Positions 1 to 4,234 of a DNA stretch of 14,660 bases are shown one piece after another; within the stretch, counting starts at the first letter, position 1, and the number at the start of each line of letters is the position of its first letter. A program made the position numbers and the translations under genes. The notes beneath the pieces were generated by a model. That model worked only from the letters and a program-made list of their open reading frames with translations, had not been told where the DNA came from and made no database searches. Origin of the DNA: Clostridia bacterium (lineage in GTDB: Bacteria > Bacillota > Clostridia > Christensenellales > Borkfalkiaceae); assembly GCA_017503885.1 (NCBI GenBank), contig JAFVSF010000190.1:1-14660 (forward strand), written 5' to 3'.

Positions 1-266
1 GGTTGAACGTTCCAGCCACCAACTATAATAAAGCGACCTTCTTTAACACGAGTTTTAAGTTCTTCAAACATATCAGCATCAAAATCTTGCACCCATTGAT
101 ATACAGATGCAGAAGAACAAACGAACTTAAAATCGGGAAATTCTCTCATTCTATCAAGTGCAGAACGAATAGTTGCCTTTGTTTCGCAACTACCTTCTTG
201 CCACGACCAAACCCACGCTGGATCAAGGTGTGCATTGCCTATCATAAACGCTTTTTTTCTTTGCAT
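1..266 (-). CDS. Alpha-mannosidase, GH38 family (N-terminal fragment, runs off window)
   Basis: The minus-strand frame opening at 266 gives about 88 residues before the window ends. It carries a GH38 N-terminal signature: NAHLDPAW at residues 11-18, where His13 and Asp15 match the His-x-Asp zinc ligands known in this family, then a helix with RSALDRMREFPDFKF, CSSASVYQWV, and VKEGRFIIVGGW. These are the usual first blocks of the catalytic barrel of bacterial alpha-mannosidases that hydrolyse terminal alpha-mannosides. The nucleophile region lies outside the window, so activity and linkage cannot be judged. No signal peptide is visible, so it is probably cytoplasmic. The start is set by an AAGGAGA ribosome site (272-278), 5 nt from ATG, and by the promoter at 305-334. 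I infer a role in host or dietary glycan use. Confidence 0.85.
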   Translation of the reverse strand, partial: MQRKKAFMIGNAHLDPAWVWSWQEGSCETKATIRSALDRMREFPDFKFVCSSASVYQWVQDFDADMFEELKTRVKEGRFIIVGGWNVQ

Positions 267-304
267 AATTATCTCCTTAAAGAGTTGAAAAATTTATCAA
301 TTTG

Positions 305-334
305 AGTATATCATTTTTTAGTTCTTACTGTCAA
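305..334 (-). promoter_or_regulatory. Sigma-A promoter of the GH38 gene
   Basis: On the minus strand TTGACA (329-334) and TATACT (305-310) are separated by 18 nt. The -35 is a perfect consensus match. It lies about 38 nt upstream of the ATG at 266, in AT-rich DNA, with the AAGGAGA site between. Confidence 0.75.
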
Positions 335-472
335 TAACTAATTAAAAATTTAGATTAATAAAGCAATTTTAATGATTTTTGCCTTTTAAATTTGCTAGTG
401 AATTATACATTTTAGTTTTTTCGGCTTTGCCGTCGTTTTTAGTTCAACTCTCCCCATTGTTCTTCTTACCAA

Positions 473-506
473 TAAAAAAAGATAGGTCCTTGCCTATCTT
501 TTTTTA
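473..506. terminator. Bidirectional intrinsic terminator
   Basis: GATAGG (481-486) pairs with CCTATC (493-498) around a 6-nt loop. The stem is extended by an A run on the left (474-480) and a T run on the right (499-505), giving a U-tract in either direction. It lies 137 nt beyond the stop of the lipoprotein gene and probably ends that transcript. Confidence 0.8.
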
Positions 507-550
507 TTGTGAGTAATTGGTGAATAGGATACAAAATCCTAATAGGTTCA

Positions 551-612
551 TTTTGCAAAATGGGTTTTCTTTTTGCAAAAAAATGGGTTCAATTTTAACA
601 AATGGGTGCAAA
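551..612. repeat. Three imperfect tandem copies of a ~21-25 nt motif
   Basis: The motif TTTTGCAAAA followed by ATGGGTT occurs at 551-566 and 571-588. A more diverged version (TTTTAACAAATGGGTGC) lies at 593-609. The copies differ in A-run length, suggesting slippage. No function is assignable. Confidence 0.45.
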
Positions 613-642
613 TTTATGGTCTGCAGACTATCTTGCATGAAC

Positions 643-1701
643 TTAATAACTGTAATAATGTCGATTGGCATTAATCAAATCATAGTTGTAATGACCATAT
701 CCGTCAGAAGATTTTTCAAAGATGATATTATTCCAATTTTCTTCATCCCCATAAACATATACATCTACAAGGGCGTCACATCCATCAAACGCAGTAGCAC
801 CTATTCGGTTTACCGATTTTCCTAGAATGACTTCTTTTAACTGATAACAATAACGAAAAGCTCCATACTCAATATATTCCACTTTATTAGGGATGGATAT
901 CTTAGTCAATCCCGAACGATAAAAAGAATCTTTACCTATGTATTGAATATTTTCATGAAGAATTATTCTTGAAAGACTCTTACAATTCAAAAAAGCACTT
1001 GAATAAATAATTTTCGTTTTATCATTGATTTTGCAGCTGCTTATCTCTGTACTTTTAGCTTTTATTAGTGCCAAAAATGGATTTGACTGAGGCCCCCAAT
1101 AATATGCATTATCGTATTCAGTAAGTATTAGATTAGGGCAATCATCAAAAGCTCCATTTTTAACTTCTTGTAAATTATCATGTGCCGTTACCTTTTTCAA
1201 ATTATGACAATGATAAAAAAGATACTCTTCAATGGTATTAAGATTTTTAGGTAGCGTAATTTCTTCAATTGAAGAATATTCAAATGCGCAAGCTCCAATA
1301 TAAGTAATACTTTCAGGAAGATTAATGGTAGTAATTCCCCTAGTGCCAAAAAACGCAAAATTCGATATAGAAGTAATACCATCTGAAATGAAAATTTCTT
1401 TGGCAATTTTGGAGTATTCATACCAAGGCATTTCCATTGAAGGATAAGATAAAGAGTACGATGTTGAATCATAATATTCAAACATTGTACCACTTCCAGC
1501 AAACACCAATGTATTATCATTAAAATATGTCCAAGTAATACTTTCGCCTGCTTTACCTTCATTTAAAATTTGTCTTTCATCTATTTGCGAATTGTTATTA
1601 ATATTTGTATCTACATTATGATTAGTGCCGTCCTTGTTGCACGACGCAAAAGAGCATACTGTTAAGATTGCAAGAATTGCAAAGCAAAAAAATCTTTTCA
1701 T
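643..1701 (-). CDS. BspA-like leucine-rich repeat surface lipoprotein
   Basis: A 352-residue protein with a short basic start (MKR), a hydrophobic core and a lipobox ending at Cys21 (SFASC). It should be exported and lipid-anchored to the outer face of the membrane. Residues about 52-100 form the entry segment common in these proteins (TLVFAGSGTM, then MPWYEY). Residues about 105-325 hold BspA-type (LRR_5) repeats of the form AF..C..L..I.LP..I..I...AF, for example around 110-160, 228-262 and 270-310. The family mediates adhesion and protein-protein contact; the ligand cannot be told from sequence. The last ~30 residues are Tyr/Asn-rich and outside the repeats. The start is fixed by AAGGAG (1711-1716), 9 nt before ATG. 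The gene is monocistronic and sits 28 nt behind a structured RNA with its own terminator, so its expression may be attenuated. Confidence 0.88.
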   Translation of the reverse strand: MKRFFCFAILAILTVCSFASCNKDGTNHNVDTNINNNSQIDERQILNEGKAGESITWTYFNDNTLVFAGSGTMFEYYDSTSYSLSYPSMEMPWYEYSKIAKEIFISDGITSISNFAFFGTRGITTINLPESITYIGACAFEYSSIEEITLPKNLNTIEEYLFYHCHNLKKVTAHDNLQEVKNGAFDDCPNLILTEYDNAYYWGPQSNPFLALIKAKSTEISSCKINDKTKIIYSSAFLNCKSLSRIILHENIQYIGKDSFYRSGLTKISIPNKVEYIEYGAFRYCYQLKEVILGKSVNRIGATAFDGCDALVDVYVYGDEENWNNIIFEKSSDGYGHYNYDLINANRHYYSY

Positions 1702-1728
1702 TTTTTAGTTCTCCTTGTTGTAAAATGT

Positions 1729-1757
1729 AAAAAAGTGCGTAGCCGAAACCACGCACC
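1729..1757 (-). terminator. Intrinsic terminator ahead of the lipoprotein gene (possible attenuator)
   Basis: On the minus strand GTGCGT (1751-1756) pairs with ACGCAC (1735-1740), with a small GC pair inside the loop, and is followed directly by six Ts (1729-1734). It lies only 13 nt before the AAGGAG of the lipoprotein gene, so it either ends a small RNA or attenuates that gene. A CGAAAC/GTTTCG pairing (1768-1773 with 1744-1749) would open the loop side of this hairpin and could be an antiterminator. Confidence 0.75.
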
Positions 1758-1875
1758 GAAAAACGCAGTTTCGCTCATTGTTGCTACACAATTTCACATC
1801 TAGACGGATATGACAAGCAAAGCCTACGCTTTTACCTAGCTTAGGCCGTCTAGAAATATTATAATTGTGTAGCAC
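1729..1875 (-). ncRNA. Candidate structured RNA: leader/riboswitch-like element or small RNA
   Basis: A ~147-nt unit with its own promoter, a nested fold and a terminator. The closing stem GCTACACAATT (1863-1873) pairs over 11 bp with its complement at 1783-1793. Inside, TCTAGACGG/CCGTCTAGA (1799-1807 with 1846-1854) forms a second helix. The core is an 8-bp hairpin with one mismatch (1822-1829 with 1839-1846) and a 9-nt loop. The predicted transcription start falls on the first base of the closing stem. I compared it by eye with the common riboswitch classes, 6S RNA, SRP RNA and tmRNA, and it matches none I know. Because the terminator sits just before a ribosome site, an attenuating leader is the first hypothesis and an independent sRNA the second. 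A 67-codon open frame crosses the element but has no ribosome site and no recognisable product. Confidence 0.55.
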
Positions 1876-1879
1876 TATC

Positions 1880-1908
1880 ATTGTACCACAGTTTAGTAGA
1901 AAAATCAA
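1880..1908 (-). promoter_or_regulatory. Sigma-A promoter of the structured RNA / lipoprotein transcript
   Basis: Minus-strand TTGATT (1903-1908) and TACAAT (1880-1885) with an exact 17-nt spacer. Counting 7 nt from the -10 puts the start at about 1873, the first base of the long closing stem. Confidence 0.7.
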
Positions 1909-1941
1909 TATAAAATCAGCATAAAACTAAAAACGGATTAA

Positions 1942-1979
1942 AATTTAACGAAATACCATGAATTTAACGAACTCCCATA
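1942..1979. repeat. Two tandem 19-bp repeats
   Basis: AATTTAACGAAATACCATG (1942-1960) is followed directly by AATTTAACGAACTCCCATA (1961-1979), with 16 of 19 positions identical. The pair sits about 35 nt upstream of the -35 of the structured-RNA promoter. It could be a pair of protein-binding sites on one helical face region, or simply a small tandem duplication. Confidence 0.6.
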
Positions 1980-1993
1980 TTTTTAGCGGAAGG

Positions 1994-2029
1994 AAAAAAG
2001 CCCATCCACCGAAGGCGCAAATGCCTCGG
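1994..2029 (-). terminator. Possible terminator of the four-helix-bundle gene
   Basis: CCGA-GGC (2023-2029) pairs with GCCTTCGG (2009-2016) on the minus strand with one bulge. A T run follows at 1994-1999, but about 10 nt intervene between stem and T run, so it would be atypical. Confidence 0.35.
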
Positions 2030-2050
2030 AAAGATAGACTCTTTAATAAA

Positions 2051-2395
2051 TTATTTTTGTTCTTTTAATGTTTTGCAACTCGAAATCAACATTCGTCTGA
2101 TTCTTCCGCAAAGATTACGATGCTTCTTGTATGCATCTTCATCAATGCCATTTGTATTAAACAGTAGCTGCAACCAGCCTTCTGTTTCGCTACATTCTTT
2201 GAGTGCTATTTCAAATTTTGAAAGCATGTCTGCTTTGCTTTGACCGTAGTTTGCCTCACGAATATTGGCATAAACACTGCTTGAACTTTTTCGAATTTGA
2301 AAAAGTGTGTTTGGCGGCACCTTAATGCTTTGACACATCAATTCAATATCGGTCGCAAGCTGTTCGGAATATATCAATAAATAGTTCTTTGACAT
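2051..2395 (-). CDS. Four-helix-bundle protein (23S rRNA intervening-sequence / S23 family)
   Basis: A 114-residue, all-helical protein. The diagnostic blocks are QIRKSSSSVYANIREANYGQSK (the family's RSG-S-.ANI.EA region, about residues 33-54) and SKFEIALKECSETEGWLQLL (about 59-78). The family forms small basic four-helix bundles. Members are encoded within 23S rRNA intervening sequences, near repeats, or as the Avd partner of diversity-generating retroelements, but their biochemical role is unsettled. No reverse transcriptase or variable repeat is visible here, so an Avd role is unsupported. The start is supported by an AGAGGTGAT ribosome site ending 4 nt before ATG and by a strong promoter. 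The first palindrome of the neighbouring array overlaps the -35 box of this gene, which ties gene and array together physically and perhaps functionally. Confidence 0.85.
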   Translation of the reverse strand: MSKNYLLIYSEQLATDIELMCQSIKVPPNTLFQIRKSSSSVYANIREANYGQSKADMLSKFEIALKECSETEGWLQLLFNTNGIDEDAYKKHRNLCGRIRRMLISSCKTLKEQK

Positions 2396-2415
2396 AATAT
2401 CACCTCTTTAAGTGT

Positions 2416-2444
2416 ATTATACCACATTCTAACATTAAAATCAA
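2416..2444 (-). promoter_or_regulatory. Sigma-A promoter of the four-helix-bundle gene, inside the palindrome array
   Basis: Minus-strand TTGATT (2439-2444) and TATAAT (2416-2421), spacer exactly 17 nt. The TTG of the -35 is the end of the arm of the first palindrome (2442-2457), so hairpin extrusion or a protein bound to that palindrome would compete with RNA polymerase. Confidence 0.75.
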
Positions 2445-2619
2445 GGCGTGAGCCTTGTATATCATCAATTTCGCAGAAATTGCATATCATCAAAACGAAG
2501 TTTTGTATATCATCAAGTCGCAGAAAGATACACGCTGATGCGTGATGATATACAGCCCGAAGGGCTGATGATATCCACCACACTTCGTGCGGTGATGATA
2601 TACCAAGTCTGCGACTTGG
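2442..2619. repeat. Array of eight short palindromes with constant 8-nt spacers
   Basis: Arms vary but loops and spacers are conserved. Palindromes: CAAGGC/GCCTTG (2442-2457), CAATTTC/GAAATTG (2466-2482), CAAAAC/GTTTTG (2491-2505), a half unit CAAGTCGCAG (2514-2523), CACGC/GCGTG (2531-2544), CAGCCC/GGGCTG (2553-2567), CACCACAC/GTGCGGTG (2576-2594, one mismatch), CCAAGTC/GACTTGG (2603-2619). Loops are 3-4 nt, often GCA or GAA. Spacers read TATATCAT (one copy CATATCAT) on the left and the reverse complement ATGATATA (one copy ATGATATC) on the right, so polarity flips near 2524. Arms differ in sequence while pairing is kept, as expected if structure is selected. Similar arrays occur near S23-like genes in Clostridia; I know no agreed name or function. 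It is not a CRISPR: spacers are constant and the palindromes vary. Confidence 0.85.
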
Positions 2620-2622
2620 ATA

Positions 2623-2665
2623 AAAAAATACTGCAGAAAATGTATCCTTTTCTGCAGTATTTTTT
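2623..2665. terminator. Intrinsic terminator of ssrA
   Basis: An 18-bp perfect stem with core CTGCAGAAAA/TTTTCTGCAG (2631-2640 with 2648-2657), flanked by TA and A/T runs, with a 7-nt loop. On the minus strand it starts right after the CCA of tmRNA and ends in a run of Ts. The A/T-run flanks also make it work in the other direction. Confidence 0.88.
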
Positions 2666-3019
2666 GGTGGAGGTGAGGAGAGTTGAACTCCTGTCTTGCA
2701 TAAAAATCGAAAAGCCTTCTACATACTTAGTTTGCTCTTAAACTTAAGTAAAAACTGCCTGCAAACCGGCTATTTCTACCGCATATTGCTAAAATTCATC
2801 TACCATAGCACAATACGACCATTGTAAACGTTCTCCGCCTAAAATGATGCCGAAATATAAAACAGCGGAAATTCTATACCCGACAACGCTGAAATTAATT
2901 AAGCAGCGTAAGCAAAATTGTTATTTGCATTTAAATTTAAGTTATCGTTTTAACGCAGTCGATACCTGCGGTATGCTTATACTCTCCCCTTTCTATCCAG
3001 TCGAATCCGGTGCACCCCC
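2665..3019 (-). ncRNA. ssrA: Transfer-messenger RNA (tmRNA)
   Basis: A 355-nt tmRNA. The 5' end GGGGGTG (3013-3019) pairs over 7 positions with CACCTCC (2669-2675), followed by discriminator A and an encoded CCA (2665-2667). Next come GGATTCGACTGGATAG at the 5' side and the T arm GGAGTTCAACTCTCC at the 3' side, both hallmark tmRNA elements. The tag frame starts at GCA (2926-2928), reads ANNNFAYAA and stops at TAA (2899-2901). The stop lies in the loop of a CGCTG/CAGCG hairpin, as in helix 5 of known tmRNAs. It rescues ribosomes stalled on broken mRNAs together with SmpB, and tagged proteins go to ClpXP-type proteases through the terminal Ala-Ala. A TACAAT at 3054-3059 on the minus strand is a possible -10; I see no convincing -35. 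It lies directly behind the phosphatase gene. Confidence 0.96.
2899..2928 (-). CDS. tmRNA proteolysis-tag reading frame (ANNNFAYAA)
   Basis: Resume codon GCA, then AAT AAC AAT TTT GCT TAC GCT GCT and stop TAA, inside ssrA. The tag ends in -AYAA rather than the common -ALAA; the terminal Ala-Ala needed for protease delivery is kept. Confidence 0.85.
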   Translation of the reverse strand, partial: ANNNFAYAA

Positions 3020-3025
3020 ATTGTA

Positions 3026-3049
3026 GGGAAGATGTTCTTCCCCTTTTTT
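3026..3049 (+). terminator. Hairpin with T-tract on the plus strand, just upstream of ssrA
   Basis: GGGAAG (3026-3031) pairs with CTTCCC (3037-3042) around ATGTT, then C and six Ts (3044-3049). The T-tract is on the plus strand, which has no gene here, so it would stop antisense transcription leaving ssrA. On the minus strand the same hairpin has no T-tract and would fold in the 5' leader of pre-tmRNA. Confidence 0.55.
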
Positions 3050-3070
3050 ATTAATTGTATTTATTTTTAA

Positions 3071-4222
3071 TCATTTTTTTTGTTCATTTGCCGTTATATA
3101 TGTTTGAGCAATCTTAAAGACGTCGACATTTTTCATCAACGACGCATCATTGAAAGTTGAATATTTTAAAAAATCTATTTCGTCGCCATAAGCAAACAAC
3201 CAAACTGGAGTAGAAGTATGACCTTTTGAAAGCCATGCGAAGTTAATAAATCTATTTAATTCTTGGTCGTATTCAAATAATTTACCATACTCTAGGTCTT
3301 CATTAACCCACAATCCACCTGTCTCGTGGTCTGCTGTAACTAAAACCAACGTATCGTCACGCTTTTTTGCCCATTCTACAACGTACTTAACGGCATCGTC
3401 AAAGGCTAAAAGTTCGTTGAGCATATATTGAATATCATTGTTATGCCCACCGTGGTCGATATGAGCGCCTTCTACCATAAGGAAGAACCCGTCTTCATCT
3501 TTAGTAAGATACTCTAACGCCTCGCTTACAAGCCCGTCTAAAGAAAGGGCTATTTCATCTATCGTCATAGAATCTGCACCAGCAACGATATTAAATTGAC
3601 CGAGTACTTTTTCTGACGTACAATCCGAAAGAATTTCTGGATTTGTAATCATTTCGTAACCGTTATTTGTAAAATAATCTAACAGATATTCTTTGTTTTT
3701 AGGTAATTTGTATGATGCGAATAAGTTTACGTTACTAGTCGACGCAGCACTTTCTAAAAGAATTAGGTGCTCATTTCTATTGGTTGCGTGTGCCGAAAAG
3801 CCCATAGGAGTTGCTCCGTAAAGTTCTTCGGTTGTAATAACGCCAGTTCTTTTACCTAACTCACTAGCAATATCTACCAACGTTTTTGTCTCTTGCCCAT
3901 CTGGTTTTAACCCAACCATTCCATTTTCAGTAAGGAAACCAGAAGAAAGTGCTGTTGCCGCCGCCGCAGAGTCGGTTGTATCACCATAATAAGAGTTTGT
4001 ATCTACCTTAGTGGACTGTGCAATAGTTTGCATATATAGTTTTTCTTGCTTGTAAATTTCGCCTGCCCTTATTTGCTGAGGTCCCATTCCATCGCCAATT
4101 AAAACTATGACGTTTTTAAATTTTGATATGTCGTTTTCTTTTTTATCACTTGGCTTGGTACACGACGCAGTAAACGACAATATCCCAACTGAAATTACAA
4201 TAGACAATAATCTCTTTAACAT
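3071..4222 (-). CDS. Alkaline phosphatase lipoprotein (PhoA superfamily)
   Basis: A 383-residue exported phosphomonoesterase. The N terminus is a lipoprotein signal with lipobox Cys21 (FTASC), so the enzyme should be anchored on the outer membrane face. All metal and catalytic positions of the E. coli enzyme have counterparts: Asp44 (IGDGMG), the nucleophile Ser85 in TDSAAAATA, Thr147 in AHATNRNEH, Glu251/Asp256/His260 in EGAHIDHGGH with the same spacing as E322/D327/H331, Asp298-His299 in TADHETGG and His335 in KGHTSTPV. It is shorter than E. coli PhoA but complete. It releases phosphate from outside monoesters; the true substrate is unknown. A GGGAGAT ribosome site lies ahead of the ATG. 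It begins 12 nt after the stop of the YfhO-like gene, so the two are co-transcribed. No Pho-box-like repeat was noticed. Confidence 0.93.
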   Translation of the reverse strand: MLKRLLSIVISVGILSFTASCTKPSDKKENDISKFKNVIVLIGDGMGPQQIRAGEIYKQEKLYMQTIAQSTKVDTNSYYGDTTDSAAAATALSSGFLTENGMVGLKPDGQETKTLVDIASELGKRTGVITTEELYGATPMGFSAHATNRNEHLILLESAASTSNVNLFASYKLPKNKEYLLDYFTNNGYEMITNPEILSDCTSEKVLGQFNIVAGADSMTIDEIALSLDGLVSEALEYLTKDEDGFFLMVEGAHIDHGGHNNDIQYMLNELLAFDDAVKYVVEWAKKRDDTLVLVTADHETGGLWVNEDLEYGKLFEYDQELNRFINFAWLSKGHTSTPVWLFAYGDEIDFLKYSTFNDASLMKNVDVFKIAQTYITANEQKK

Positions 4223-4234
4223 TGTTTATCTCCC

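Larger units (their letters stand above)
335..642. other. Intergenic stretch without a recognisable gene
   Basis: About 300 nt between the GH38 promoter and the end of the BspA-like gene. It holds the bidirectional terminator at 473-506, a small CGGC-TTT-GCCG hairpin at 422-432 and a degenerate triplicated motif at 551-612. The open frame running through 517-825 on the plus strand overlaps the real minus-strand gene and has no supporting signals, so I see no coding sequence here. Confidence 0.6.

Noticed and set aside
517..825. Plus-strand 102-codon frame
   Set aside because: It overlaps the end of the lipoprotein gene antisense and is built on A/T repeats without a ribosome site or recognisable product.
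1783..1873. Inverted repeat as a MITE or insertion sequence
   Set aside because: No target-site duplication or transposase was seen, and the repeat is framed exactly by a promoter start and a terminator, which fits an RNA unit better.
1729..1875. Structured RNA as 6S RNA or a known riboswitch
   Set aside because: It is shorter than 6S RNA and lacks its central bubble layout, and I found none of the conserved cores of the common riboswitch classes by eye. This is not a database search.
1705..1908. 67-codon minus-strand frame as a small gene
   Set aside because: It lies over the promoter, folded RNA and terminator, has no ribosome site, and the product shows nothing recognisable.
2051..2395. 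Four-helix-bundle protein as Avd of a diversity-generating retroelement
   Set aside because: No reverse transcriptase, template repeat or variable repeat is present in the window.
2442..2619. Palindrome array as a CRISPR
   Set aside because: The constant parts are only 8 nt and the 14-19 nt units between them are palindromes; there are no 23-37 nt direct repeats, no unique spacers and no cas genes.
2844..3026. Plus-strand 60-codon frame
   Set aside because: It is the complement of tmRNA.
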